Shown: positions 9,195 to 18,745, counted from the first letter of the stretch. The stretch: DNA of 64,000 nt from Bacteroidales bacterium (GCA_022837485.1 JALHHH010000024.1:15350-79349); one strand, 5' to 3'. Notes: generated by a model not told the origin, from the letters alone. Program-made: numbers and translations.

Positions 9195-9202
9195 TATCTT
9201 TG
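9195..9202 (+). promoter_or_regulatory. Putative -7 promoter box of the 9.2-21.5 kb cluster
   Basis: TATCTTTG matches the Bacteroidetes -7 consensus TAnnTTTG. It lies 17 bp before the lipoprotein start at 9219, which supports that start. A well-spaced -33 TTG was not found. Confidence 0.4.
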
Positions 9203-9218
9203 CTGAAAGATGATTCTT

Positions 9219-10079
9219 ATGAAGAACTTCATTCGGTATACACTTTTAATGGCAGCTGCGGTTGTCGGCACTCTGATGGTCGCCTGTTCCGGTGATGACG
9301 GGGATGATCCTGCGGTGGTTTCAGGACCGGCATTTGCGGCGATAGAAATAACGCCGGACAACCGTATCGTTTTTGTTGATTTCAGCGAACCGGTTTCTAA
9401 AGGCGGAGTTTACATGCAGCCTCTTACTGCAGAATGTTTCAGTGTGTCACTGGAAAGCGACAAAGTCACCCTCGACAGTATTAAAGTTATTCATAGCGCC
9501 GGAAACGCCTCTGCCATGATATTGCTTTATTTGAAAGGACGTTCGTCAGGCGAGGAGGTACTTACCATCCGGCCTGCCAATCCTGAAGCGATTATTAATG
9601 CACGTTCCGTTGCCATGAATACATCCGCATCCATTTCCGGAAACCTGAGCGATCCGGGGATTATTGGTCGCTGGGTCTCCGCAGGCGATAATCTCTCAGA
9701 ACTTTTCAGGCAGTTTGGCTTCGATACGGTCAGTATGCTTTTCCGCTACGACGGAACGTACGTTTATACATCCGTTACAACCGGAGGAATCCGGAATGTT
9801 TTAACGGGAACCTTTGTTCAGCAGAAAAATTCCGGCACAGCAATCAGGTCTGTCCGGATGAACCAGCTTAACCCGGTTGCTGCAACCATTGAAGGGATAT
9901 TTCTTCCCGAAAACGGAGATCCCGTTACCATGAAATACGAAACGGCCCAAACCGAGCCTGCTGTCGCCGGACTTACCCCTCCGACTCCGGAAGCCGGATT
10001 TGGCAGTACAGGCCTTACCGGCAGCGACAATACGCAGACCTATATCCTCGTCAGCTCATTTCCTCCGGATTCCATATAG
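9219..10079 (+). CDS. Two-domain lipoprotein (Ig-like plus lipocalin-like region), paralogue of 17906-18745
   Basis: The start at 9219 is preferred over 9210 because the promoter box lies very near. The 286-residue product has a signal ending in the lipobox LMVAC (Cys 23) followed by acidic residues (SGDDGDD), as in outer-membrane lipoproteins. Residues about 35-145 look like an Ig-like beta domain. The second half begins GIIGRWVSAGD and runs through TLTGTF-type strands, resembling a small lipocalin-like barrel. The second half is clearly homologous to the broken lipoprotein at 17906-18745; both contain MKYE.AQTEP, TPP and AGFGST. The two copies flank the acyl-CoA genes, so a role in binding a hydrophobic substrate at the cell surface is inferred. 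Confidence 0.75.
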   Translation: MKNFIRYTLLMAAAVVGTLMVACSGDDGDDPAVVSGPAFAAIEITPDNRIVFVDFSEPVSKGGVYMQPLTAECFSVSLESDKVTLDSIKVIHSAGNASAMILLYLKGRSSGEEVLTIRPANPEAIINARSVAMNTSASISGNLSDPGIIGRWVSAGDNLSELFRQFGFDTVSMLFRYDGTYVYTSVTTGGIRNVLTGTFVQQKNSGTAIRSVRMNQLNPVAATIEGIFLPENGDPVTMKYETAQTEPAVAGLTPPTPEAGFGSTGLTGSDNTQTYILVSSFPPDSI

Positions 10080-10093
10080 TTAATCATTCGGAT

Positions 10094-11527
10094 ATGTCGT
10101 CCTCACGCCTTGCCGATTTTACCCGTTTTGCGAATGCCCTGCTACCGCATGAGGTAAAATACCTGCATTCGGTAAACCGTTTTACTGACCGGGAAAACAA
10201 GGAGATTCTCGATCTTATACTGCACAATACGCACCATCCGGAACATACCTTTCCGTATAAACTATCGATCGACAAACGGAAATACAGTTACCTTAAATCG
10301 TGGATCAGCGCAAAGCTGAAGACTCTGGATGTGGACATGCATTACGACTGGCTGCTCGAAACGGACCGGAAAATAATGACCGATACGATAACGCCCAGGG
10401 AAGAGGATGCTCTGATACGGATGATCCGGAATTTCGACAAGCCGCCGTATTATTTTGTTCGCTTTTATGAAATAATCCGTAATTACCGCTTTTATCTGCT
10501 CATTCGTTTCCGGCATTATTACAATCGCATTGTGGATGATTTCCTGCACAATCATCAGCTATTGTACGATGAATGCGTCGATATAAACCGGCAGTTGCAC
10601 GAAGCTACCATCGATATTGTGGATCAGTATGCGCTGAATAATACCGGATCGTGGCGCTGGGAGCCCTGGCTACTGCAGGTTTTTCACAATTCTTCCATTG
10701 ATGGACTCAATCGTTACCTTGCGGTTATCAGGCTTACGCTTATCTATTTTAATTACAAGGAATACGGTAAGCTGGTGGAATTATATAACAAACTGGATGA
10801 GCTGATAGGCAGTGGAGAGTTCTATTCCCGCCGCATTTTGCTTAATTATTATTCGAACCGGGTTATGCTTCACAGCAAACGGAACGAACTGGAGAAGGCA
10901 TCCTATTACGGTTACCTTTCCATCCGGCAGTATTCGGGAGATTACCTGCACTACGTGAACAATTTGTGTGCGGTGCTGTTGCGTCAAAACAACAATCATC
11001 GGGCACTACAGCTGATGCAGGACACTTTTCCCGAGCTGAAGAAAACCCGCAGCCACCACAATCGCGTTGGTTTTGCATCCTTCTACATACGGGCGCTGAA
11101 TAAAAACAAACGAGCCACCGATGCTGCCGGTTATGCTGAAACCTTCCTCAACGGCTATCGCGATCAGATTTTTATGTTCCGCTGGCATACTTTTTTCGGT
11201 GCTTTTATGCAATCGCTGCTGGCGACTGAAAAATATGCCCGACTTCTCAGCCTTTCCCGCCGCTATAAACTTATGGAACGCGAGCAGGACTATATGCGAA
11301 GAGCGGTCTACATCCCTACCATCGCCTGGTATCATGCGGTTGCGGCTTATAAGGAGTTGGAAATCAATTTTAATGAATTGATGGATTTGCTCTGGCAACC
11401 CGCAGTGCCGCTTCTGACCGATCCGCACAAATGCCGGCTTATGGATGAGCTGGGCCGTGAACTACACCTTCATGTTCCGGAAGCTTTCGCTGAAAACGGG
11501 CAGTTACGCATCCGAAAGTTAACGTAA
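10094..11527 (+). CDS. Uncharacterised helical-repeat (TPR-like) protein
   Basis: I do not recognise this 477-residue family. It has no signal peptide or membrane segment, so it is likely cytosolic. It is rich in Tyr, Arg, His and Leu and looks almost all-helical. From about residue 200 on, pairs of helices (YKEYGKLVELYNKLDELIG, LEKASYYGYLSIRQY, NNHRALQLMQDTF) fit a divergent TPR-like solenoid, which usually binds proteins. It begins 14 bp after the lipoprotein stop, so both are probably co-transcribed. A gap of about 225 bp without a clear terminator separates it from the thiolase gene. Confidence 0.6.
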   Translation: MSSSRLADFTRFANALLPHEVKYLHSVNRFTDRENKEILDLILHNTHHPEHTFPYKLSIDKRKYSYLKSWISAKLKTLDVDMHYDWLLETDRKIMTDTITPREEDALIRMIRNFDKPPYYFVRFYEIIRNYRFYLLIRFRHYYNRIVDDFLHNHQLLYDECVDINRQLHEATIDIVDQYALNNTGSWRWEPWLLQVFHNSSIDGLNRYLAVIRLTLIYFNYKEYGKLVELYNKLDELIGSGEFYSRRILLNYYSNRVMLHSKRNELEKASYYGYLSIRQYSGDYLHYVNNLCAVLLRQNNNHRALQLMQDTFPELKKTRSHHNRVGFASFYIRALNKNKRATDAAGYAETFLNGYRDQIFMFRWHTFFGAFMQSLLATEKYARLLSLSRRYKLMEREQDYMRRAVYIPTIAWYHAVAAYKELEINFNELMDLLWQPAVPLLTDPHKCRLMDELGRELHLHVPEAFAENGQLRIRKLT

Positions 11528-11752
11528 GTTTACAACTTTCCGGATTTGATATGGGTTTCAATATCCATATTAACGATTGAAGTCGCACCCATGTCATTCT
11601 GTATTTAAATTGCTGATAAATAAGACTATATAATATTTATTCCAGAATATTACTCAAAAAGTCTGACCTTTCGATTAATAAACCTGGTTTTGTTTATCTG
11701 CTTACGGGATGTTACTTCGCTTTTAAATTCAGAAACCATTAACCGGAGAAAT

Positions 11753-12940
11753 ATGAGAGAAGTTGTAATTGTATCGGCAGCCCGCACTCCCATTGGAAGT
11801 TTTGGCGGAAGTTTATCGGGCCTCAGTGCCGTGGAACTTGGAACCGCAGCTGCCAGAGAAGTCATCCGAAGGTCGGGCATTGATCCGTCACAGATCGACG
11901 ATGTAATCATTGGCAATATTCTATCAGCCGGTCTGGGTCAGAATCCTGCCCGTCAAATCTCCATATTTTCGGGCATTCCCGACAACGTGACGGCAATGAC
12001 CATCAACAAATTGTGCGGTTCGGGACTGCGTGCCGTAAGCATGGCAGCTCAGTTTATTATGCTTGGAGATGCAGACATTATTCTGGCTGGCGGAACCGAG
12101 AGCATGAGCAATGCTCCTTATTTGCTGCCTAAAGGGCGATTCGGATACCGTATGGGCGACGGAAAGATCGTTGACAGTATGGTATACGATGGTTTAACAG
12201 AGATTTTTAATAATTACCACATGGGCGTAACGGCTGAAAATATTGCCAAACGCTGGAACATCAGCCGTGAAGAGCAGGATGAATTCGCGCTTCAGAGCCA
12301 GCTGAAAGCCGAAGCCGCCCAGAAATCGGGACGTTTTGCCGATGAAATCGTACCCGTAGCCATCCCTCAGCGCAAGGGAGAACCTTTAATCGTGGATACC
12401 GATGAATATCCGCGCCACGGTACCACCCTTGAGAAACTTGCCAAACTGCCGACTGCATTTCAGAAGGACGGTACTGTAACTGCCGGAAATGCATCCGGAA
12501 TAAACGATGGTGCTGCCATGGTTCTGGTAATGTCGAAACAAAAGGCCCTGGAGCTGGGGATCAAGACTCTTGCTACCATCAAATCGTATGCTTCTGTGGC
12601 ACTTGATCCGGCAATTATGGGCTATGGTCCAGTACCCGCATCCCGTAAGGCTCTCGATAGAATAGGCTATACCGTTGATCAAATTGGCCTGGTTGAAGCC
12701 AATGAAGCCTTTGCCTCCCAGTCAATTGCCGTTGTCCGGGATTTGGGTCTCGATCCTTCGGTAGTGAACGTAAACGGCGGAGCCATCGCTCTTGGCCACC
12801 CCATTGGAGCCTCGGGAGCGCGCATTCTCACTACCCTGCTTTATGAAATGCAAAAACGGGACGTCAGAACAGGATTGGCTACTCTTTGCATAGGGGGTGG
12901 TATGGGAACGTCTTTGATTGTTGAACGTAGCGGATTGTAA
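11753..12940 (+). CDS. Acetyl-CoA C-acetyltransferase (thiolase)
   Basis: The start at 11753 gives MREVVIVSAARTPIG, the standard thiolase beginning; the upstream open frame is not needed. The 395-residue length is normal. Active-site residues are all visible: Cys 88 in NKLCGSGL, His 349 in GHPIGASGAR and Cys 379 in CIGGGMG, with NEAFA before the latter two. The enzyme reversibly cleaves acetoacetyl-CoA to two acetyl-CoA, or condenses them, in the cytosol. The next gene is a PhaB/FabG-like reductase 43 bp downstream. The two together can interconvert 3-hydroxybutyryl-CoA, acetoacetyl-CoA and acetyl-CoA; the neighbouring importer and CoA ligase favour the breakdown direction. Confidence 0.95.
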   Translation: MREVVIVSAARTPIGSFGGSLSGLSAVELGTAAAREVIRRSGIDPSQIDDVIIGNILSAGLGQNPARQISIFSGIPDNVTAMTINKLCGSGLRAVSMAAQFIMLGDADIILAGGTESMSNAPYLLPKGRFGYRMGDGKIVDSMVYDGLTEIFNNYHMGVTAENIAKRWNISREEQDEFALQSQLKAEAAQKSGRFADEIVPVAIPQRKGEPLIVDTDEYPRHGTTLEKLAKLPTAFQKDGTVTAGNASGINDGAAMVLVMSKQKALELGIKTLATIKSYASVALDPAIMGYGPVPASRKALDRIGYTVDQIGLVEANEAFASQSIAVVRDLGLDPSVVNVNGGAIALGHPIGASGARILTTLLYEMQKRDVRTGLATLCIGGGMGTSLIVERSGL

Positions 12941-12983
12941 TAAAACAGGATTTGCCTTCTTGTTTGTATAAAAAATAGAAATT

Positions 12984-13727
12984 ATGAAACGACTTGAAAA
13001 TAAAATTGCTGTAATAACCGGAGGTGCCGATGGCATCGGAAAAGCCACTGCACTCCGCTTTGCCGCGGAAGGAGCTATCCCTGTAATCTGGGATTTAAAT
13101 GAAACCTCAGGCAATGCCCTGGTAAAATCCATTAAGGAAAATGGGGGAGATGCCCGGTTTTATAAAGTCGACACTGCAGATAATTCGCAGGTGGAACTGG
13201 CTGCTGCTGCCGTGGCAGAAAAATATGGCCGTATCGATATTCTCATCAACAACGCCGGTATAACACGGGATGCCACCCTGCGTAAAATGACGCCCGAACT
13301 CTGGCAACAGGTGATAGACGTCAACCTGAGCGGAGTTTTTTATTGTACCAGAGCTATTTCACCCTATATGCTTGATAAGGGCTACGGACGCATCATCACC
13401 ACCTCCTCGGTGGTTGCCCTTTACGGTAACTTCGGACAGACAAATTATGTGGCCACTAAAGCAGGTGTAATAGGGATGACAAAAACCTGGGCCCGCGAAC
13501 TCGGACGTAAGGGAATTACAGCCAATGCCATTGCTCCCGGTTTCATAGCAACCGATATGGTGGCCAAAATGCCGGAGAATGTCCTGGATGCCATGCGTGC
13601 AAAGGTACCCCTGGGCCGTCTGGGTGATCCCGCTGAGATCGCTTCTGCGTTTGTTTTCCTGGCTTCCGATGAAGCTGCCTACATAAATGGCGCAGTACTA
13701 AGTGTAGACGGAGGAATAACCATTTAA
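12984..13727 (+). CDS. Short-chain dehydrogenase, FabG/PhaB-like 3-oxoacyl reductase
   Basis: The 247-residue classical SDR has the cofactor loop TGGADGIG (12-19), the NNAG motif near 89, catalytic Ser 142, Tyr 155 and Lys 159 in SSVVALYGNFGQTNYVATK, and the C-terminal VDGGITI. The run NFGQTNYVATKAG resembles acetoacetyl-CoA reductases (PhaB) as much as acyl-carrier-protein reductases (FabG). Beside a thiolase and a CoA ligase, rather than other fatty-acid synthesis genes, a CoA-linked 3-hydroxyacyl substrate is more likely. Asp 37 after strand 2 (VIWDLNE) would suggest NAD(H) preference, which suits catabolism; this is inference. It ends 10 bp before the next gene. Confidence 0.9.
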   Translation: MKRLENKIAVITGGADGIGKATALRFAAEGAIPVIWDLNETSGNALVKSIKENGGDARFYKVDTADNSQVELAAAAVAEKYGRIDILINNAGITRDATLRKMTPELWQQVIDVNLSGVFYCTRAISPYMLDKGYGRIITTSSVVALYGNFGQTNYVATKAGVIGMTKTWARELGRKGITANAIAPGFIATDMVAKMPENVLDAMRAKVPLGRLGDPAEIASAFVFLASDEAAYINGAVLSVDGGITI

Positions 13728-13737
13728 GGAATCAGTT

Positions 13738-14727
13738 ATGCGAAATGCCGTAATACTTTCAACCGGAGCCTATGTGCCCGAAAGGATTGTCCCCAACGCT
13801 TATTTTGATGAGCTGCTGGGCGAAAATGTGAGCGACTGGCTGGCCGAAAATGTGGAGATTTACGAACGGCGCTGGGCAGCCGAAAATCAGTCAACCGCCG
13901 ATCTGTGCATACCTGCTGCCCGTCAGGCAATCGAACGCGCAGGAATAGCCCCGGCCGATATTAACCTTTTGGTGATATCTACCGATACGCCTGAGTTTAT
14001 CTCGCCCTCCACCGCTTCAAAAGTGCAGTACGAGCTTGGGATGACAAATGCCGGGACGTTTGACGTCAATACCGCCTGTGCCGGATTCGTAACCGCTCTC
14101 GATATTGGTTCGAAGTATATAAAGTCAGACGAACGCTACAACTATGTGATGGTGATTGGCGCTTACGCGATGAGCAAGTATCTGAACATGAAGGATAAAA
14201 AAACCGTCACACTGTTTGCTGACGGTGCCGGCGCTGTAATTCTGAAAGCAGAAAATACCAACGATAGGGGCTTTCTGGCAAGCGAACTGATTACACAGGG
14301 ACAGTATTACGGTTACATGGGAATTTACGGGGGTGGAACGTTTAAACCGGTAACCCATCAGGTTATTGAAAACCAGGATCATCTGCTTAAATTCGTTCAG
14401 AAATTTCCGAAAGAACTTAATCCGGAAATGTGGAGCAGCATGGCGGTAAACCTTACGTCACGCATCGGTGAAACACCCGCCAGCGTAAGCAGGTATTTCC
14501 TTACACAGATCAACATCAACAGCATCCGGGAAACCATGGACAGGCTTGAGCTTCCGCACGAGCGCGCGCATACCATCATGCATTATTACGGCTATACGGG
14601 TTCGGCCTGTATTCCTCTGGCATTCGACGATGCCGTAACCAAAGGAATGGTAAAACGCGGCGATCTCATCGTGTTTATAGGTTCCGGAGGCGGACTGGCT
14701 TTTGCCTCTGCAGCATTCCGGTACTGA
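13738..14727 (+). CDS. Ketoacyl synthase III (FabH)-like protein lacking the catalytic His and Asn
   Basis: The 329-residue protein has the overall length and fold signature of KAS III enzymes: start AVILSTGAYVPERI, nucleophile Cys 114 in DVNTACAGF, the ADGAGAVIL strand, and the C-terminal GSGGGLAFASAAF. Aligning by eye to E. coli FabH, the catalytic His of HQAN is Thr 256 (TQININ) and the Asn of GNTSAAS is Tyr 286 (YGYTGSA). Decarboxylative condensation normally needs both, so this is probably not a normal FabH. It may be an acyltransferase, a hydrolase or a non-decarboxylating condensing enzyme acting on acyl-CoA. Its place between reductase and importer argues for a role in the same pathway. 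Confidence 0.8.
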   Translation: MRNAVILSTGAYVPERIVPNAYFDELLGENVSDWLAENVEIYERRWAAENQSTADLCIPAARQAIERAGIAPADINLLVISTDTPEFISPSTASKVQYELGMTNAGTFDVNTACAGFVTALDIGSKYIKSDERYNYVMVIGAYAMSKYLNMKDKKTVTLFADGAGAVILKAENTNDRGFLASELITQGQYYGYMGIYGGGTFKPVTHQVIENQDHLLKFVQKFPKELNPEMWSSMAVNLTSRIGETPASVSRYFLTQININSIRETMDRLELPHERAHTIMHYYGYTGSACIPLAFDDAVTKGMVKRGDLIVFIGSGGGLAFASAAFRY

Positions 14728-14787
14728 TCGCTGGCGACAGCTATTAATCAGCTTTATTGATGAAATTCTAAAAAAAAATATACGAAA

Positions 14788-16347
14788 GTGGCAACATCGG
14801 CTCAGGTAACAGGCGCCTGGATACTCGTAATCCTGTATATGTTGGTAATTCTCTTTTTTGTTGTAAGAGGAGCCTTGCGCATTAAGAGCATCTCCGATTA
14901 TGCAGTCGGTAATATTGTGTTTTCGCCTACAGCTGTGGCATTTTCGCTTGCAGCCAGTATGACGAGCGCAGCTACTTTTGTTATAAACCCCGGATTTATA
15001 GCAAACTTCGGCATTAGCGGTGTTATTTCATATGGTTTGATTTTACCGGTAGCATCCATGATTTCTCTTGCTTTTCTGACCAAAAGCTTTAGAAAGTACG
15101 GGCAATCCGTAAAAGCCCTTACCCTGGCCCAATGGATAGGCGACCGCTACAAGAGTCGTAATTATGCCCTTTTTATGGGATTTCTGGCTCTGCTGCTTCT
15201 TACCTTTATTGTACTCATCACCGTTGCCATCACCCAGGTACTGTCGAAAGCCCTGAATGCAGATCCCATTATAATAATGATCGCAACCGTGGTGTTTATC
15301 TTCGGATATATGATGTTCGGCGGAGCCAACAGCATGGTATACACCAATACTATTCAGGCTGGAATTATGATACTGGTTGCTGTTATAATGCTCACATCCG
15401 GATACAACTTTTTAAGTCAGGGAATAGGGGAGATGCTCCGGCAGTTGGCAGGTATCGATCCCGCACTTGCGGAGCCTGTAAACCCCAAAAGCCCGCTTTT
15501 TCGTGATTATTATGAAATTATTTTTGCTCAAATCGTTGTAGGGATCGCCATTGTGGTTCAGCCTCATATCATTACGAAATCTCTTTTGCTCAAGCGTGAA
15601 AGCGATGTAAATAAGTTCCTGGTAATCGCCATTGCAGTAGAACTGCTTTTCTTCCTGGTTGTGATTGCCGGATTGTATGCACGTCTTACCTTCACCGACC
15701 TTACGGCGAATGGTTCGCCTCTTGCCAACGATGCCATCATTCCGGCGTATGTAACGCACGTATTTTCAAATGGCATTGTATCGGTTGTGGTTGGACTGGT
15801 AGTTGTACTCGGCTTGCTTTCAGCCGGAATTTCTACGCTGGAAGGACTTATACAATCGGTTTCCACCACCATCACTTCCGATATCATCAAACCTCTGACC
15901 GGCAATAAGCTGCGGTCTGACCGCGCAATGATAAGCCTGAACAAAACGGTAATCGCACTGATGGCGGTAGCAACCATAGTATTGTCGTGGAAGCAGATTG
16001 TCAGCCCGAAGCTAAGCGTCGGCATTTTCGCGCAAAATGGCGTTTATGCTTATTTTGCAGCTGCATTTGTGCCGGTAATATTCGGGATCTTTCACCAAAG
16101 TATGAAGTCTTCACTCGCTTTTATGGGAACCCTTATAGCTTTTACCGTTCATTTTTCGGTATATTACTTTCTGCCATACCTGGTTACGAATTACGATTTG
16201 TCGTTTGGTTTTTTCACCAAATACCTGGAAGGGCCGGTACGAAATCCGGCTATAGCCGCATCTTCGGCAGTAGTTGTCTCTACGCTGGTTGTGCTGCTGA
16301 TGCTGCTGTTCGATAGAGGAAAAGATACTAAAGTTAAAATCGTATGA
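14788..16347 (+). CDS. Sodium:solute symporter family transporter
   Basis: The 519-residue integral membrane protein has about 13 hydrophobic segments, as in the SSS family. The GTG at 14788 is the likely start, because the first membrane helix (AWILVILYMLVILFFVV) begins soon after. Family features include the SISDYAVGN segment after helix 1, SLAASMTSAATFV in helix 2, and AGISTLEGLIQSVSTT, which resembles the sodium-site helix 8. SSS members carry acetate, propionate, pantothenate, proline or sugars with sodium. The stop overlaps the ATG of the acyl-CoA ligase by four bases (ATGA). Tight coupling to a CoA ligase suggests that the substrate is a carboxylate that is activated on entry. Confidence 0.9.
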   Translation: MATSAQVTGAWILVILYMLVILFFVVRGALRIKSISDYAVGNIVFSPTAVAFSLAASMTSAATFVINPGFIANFGISGVISYGLILPVASMISLAFLTKSFRKYGQSVKALTLAQWIGDRYKSRNYALFMGFLALLLLTFIVLITVAITQVLSKALNADPIIIMIATVVFIFGYMMFGGANSMVYTNTIQAGIMILVAVIMLTSGYNFLSQGIGEMLRQLAGIDPALAEPVNPKSPLFRDYYEIIFAQIVVGIAIVVQPHIITKSLLLKRESDVNKFLVIAIAVELLFFLVVIAGLYARLTFTDLTANGSPLANDAIIPAYVTHVFSNGIVSVVVGLVVVLGLLSAGISTLEGLIQSVSTTITSDIIKPLTGNKLRSDRAMISLNKTVIALMAVATIVLSWKQIVSPKLSVGIFAQNGVYAYFAAAFVPVIFGIFHQSMKSSLAFMGTLIAFTVHFSVYYFLPYLVTNYDLSFGFFTKYLEGPVRNPAIAASSAVVVSTLVVLLMLLFDRGKDTKVKIV

Positions 16348-17861
16348 TTACTGTTGACTGGAGTGCCCGCTGGGCAGAATATTCACCGGATAAAATTGCG
16401 GCAGGCGAGTTCGAAACGGACCGTACGCTGACATACAGAGAACTAAACCGGGCTGGAAGCCTGGCTGCAGCCTATTTGTCCCGTGAAACCGGGCTTGTTA
16501 AAGGAGACCGCATTGCCATACTTGCTGAAAATTGCCTGGAATATCTCATTCTGCTGTCGGCAGCTCAGAAAACCGGGATAATTCTCGTTCCGCTCAACTA
16601 CCGGCTTACTTCCCGTGAAATCGACTACCTGATTTCCGACAGCCAGCCTTCCATGCTCCTGACGGAAGAAAAGTTTCGTTCCAAACTGAAGGATTCTTCA
16701 GCTGCAGCTGGTATTGGCTGGCAACAGGATATTGTTTCGTTTTTTGATTCGGTTAAGAAATATGAAGCTTCCGGCAGTTTAAGCCGGTTTACAGAAATGT
16801 CTGTATTTCAGGATGATGCTGCCCTTATCATATACACAAGCGGAACAACGGCTTTCCCAAAAGGATCGGTTTATACACACGGTATGATGTTCTGGAACAG
16901 CATCAATACACAGCTTCGTCTCGACCTTACTTCGGCCGATCGTTCCATTAACATGGCGCCTCCTTTTCATACAGGAAGCTGGAATGTATTACTTAGCCCT
17001 TTTCTTCACCACGGAGCTTATACCCTGCTGATGCGGAATTTTGATGCTGACAGTGTTCTGCGGGCATTGGTTGACTATGAATTAACCATATTCTGGGCAG
17101 TACCTACCATGCTTAAAATGATGGCAGAATCCCCGCTTTTCGATGAGCTGGACCTCAGCAAGATCCGCTACTTTGTCGTTGGTGGTGAGGCCATGCCCGT
17201 TCCGCTAATCCAACGGTATCATTCAAAGGGAATTCCCATTCGCCAGGGTTACGGACTTACCGAAGTAGGCCCGAATGTTACATCCCTGAATCACCAGGAT
17301 GCCATCCGGAAGGCAGGATCGATCGGGAAACCAAATTTCTACTACCGTTTCCGGCTCGTAAACGATAAAGATGAGGAAGTGAAGCCGGGTGAGGCGGGTG
17401 AACTTATACTGAGCGGTCCGACCGTTACGCCCGGCTATTGGTGTAATCCGGAAGCAACGTCTGCAACCATCCGCGACGGTTGGTTTCATACCGGTGATAT
17501 TATGCGCTGCGATGAGGAAGGCTTTCTTTTTGTGGTTGACAGGATAAAAAATATGTACATTTCAGGTGCAGAAAACGTGTACCCTGCCGAAGTGGAATTT
17601 CTCCTGCGCTCACATCCCGGTATTGATGCCGTAGCAATAATTGGCGTACCCGATCCCAAATGGGGCGAAACGGGAATGGCGTTTGTTGTCCCGGAGAAAA
17701 ACAGCTCGCTGACGCCCGAAGATGTAATTTTGTATTGCGAAGGCCGCCTTGCGAAATATAAGATTCCAAAATACGTTCGTTTTCTGGATGAACTCCCGAA
17801 AAACGATGCCGGAAAAATTGACCGGCAACGCCTGAAACAGATTTCATTGCAAAATCAATAA
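16344..17861 (+). CDS. AMP-forming acyl-CoA ligase / long-chain-fatty-acid-CoA ligase family
   Basis: The 505-residue adenylate-forming enzyme shows the standard core motifs: IIYTSGTTAFPKGS (about 162-175), QGYGLTEVGPN, the aspartate-containing GWFHTGDI, the hinge region DRIKNMYISGAENVYPAEVE and the C-terminal Lys motif PKNDAGKIDRQ. It joins a carboxylic acid to CoA with ATP, through an acyl-AMP. The size fits medium- and short-chain or aromatic acid ligases. Its start overlaps the transporter stop (ATGA), so the two are translationally coupled. The substrate cannot be read from the sequence; with the neighbouring thiolase and reductase, a short hydroxy- or ketoacid is a fair guess. Confidence 0.92.
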   Translation: MITVDWSARWAEYSPDKIAAGEFETDRTLTYRELNRAGSLAAAYLSRETGLVKGDRIAILAENCLEYLILLSAAQKTGIILVPLNYRLTSREIDYLISDSQPSMLLTEEKFRSKLKDSSAAAGIGWQQDIVSFFDSVKKYEASGSLSRFTEMSVFQDDAALIIYTSGTTAFPKGSVYTHGMMFWNSINTQLRLDLTSADRSINMAPPFHTGSWNVLLSPFLHHGAYTLLMRNFDADSVLRALVDYELTIFWAVPTMLKMMAESPLFDELDLSKIRYFVVGGEAMPVPLIQRYHSKGIPIRQGYGLTEVGPNVTSLNHQDAIRKAGSIGKPNFYYRFRLVNDKDEEVKPGEAGELILSGPTVTPGYWCNPEATSATIRDGWFHTGDIMRCDEEGFLFVVDRIKNMYISGAENVYPAEVEFLLRSHPGIDAVAIIGVPDPKWGETGMAFVVPEKNSSLTPEDVILYCEGRLAKYKIPKYVRFLDELPKNDAGKIDRQRLKQISLQNQ

Positions 17862-17905
17862 ACACAATTAAATCCATTATCAAACCAACCAAAAAATCAA
17901 CTAAA

Positions 17906-18745
17906 ATGAAAAAAACAAGTTTAAAAATGCTTGCACTCCTGCTCGGCATCAGCCTGAGCGCATTTACCCTTACCTCATGCGATAAGTAAGATGACAAGGG
18001 AGATGCTCCCGGAATCGCCGCATTCAGCATAGAAGGCGATAACGAATCTGCAACCCTCGCATTCGATATGCCCGTTTTTGCTACAGAAACAAAAACCGGC
18101 AACCTCGAAAAATCCGATTTCAGTCTTACGCTTAGCGGCGGAACGGCTACACTGGCTGACTTTACCGTTGCTCATACCGCAGGAACCAATCAGGTGATAT
18201 TTGGTCTGGTTATCGATGGTATTGCTGATGGTAACGAAGTTATTACCGTTGCTCCGGCTTCCGCCACTTCTATCTATAGCGAAAAGGGAGCTGCAATGGA
18301 AATTACCGTAGCTAAAACGGCAAACCTTAACGATATCGGAATCATCGGCAAATGGCAGTCATCCGGCGTAAATGTTGCTCCGCTGCTCATTTATGCCGGC
18401 ATAGATTCCATATATGCATACTTTAGAGCCGATAACAGCTATTTGGTTGAGTCGTTTACACCCGACGGATCAAAAACAACCCTATCGGGTACCTTTACCC
18501 AACAGCGTACGTCTGTTCCCGGCATCTGGGACATTACTGTAAATCAGTCAACCCCCACTTCTCTGGTCAGCGTTGGTATTTTCCAGGTAATCGCCGGAAA
18601 TCCTCTGACAATGAAATATGAAATCGCTCAGACCGAGCCCGTAATTGTAGGAGTTACGCCTCCTACAGCTTCAGCAGGTTTCGGAAGTACAAGCGCAGGA
18701 GCCTACGGTGTAATGAATGTTCAAACCTACGTAAAGGTCAGGTAG
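17906..18745 (+). pseudogene. Two-domain lipoprotein interrupted by an in-frame TAA just after the lipobox
   Basis: From ATG 17906 the frame encodes a lipoprotein signal with lipobox LTSC (Cys 25), then Asp-Lys, then TAA at 17987-17989. The same frame continues without further stops to 18745 and encodes a product homologous to the lipoprotein at 9219-10079: an Ig-like domain, then GIIGKWQSSG, GTFTQQ, MKYEIAQTEP and AGFGST. A single base change at the T of TAA would restore a 279-residue protein. Downstream in-frame ATGs (18068) lack any signal peptide. So it is a recent nonsense allele, a sequencing error or a read-through case. Codon pattern and domain integrity after the stop look intact, which argues against old decay. 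Confidence 0.75.
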
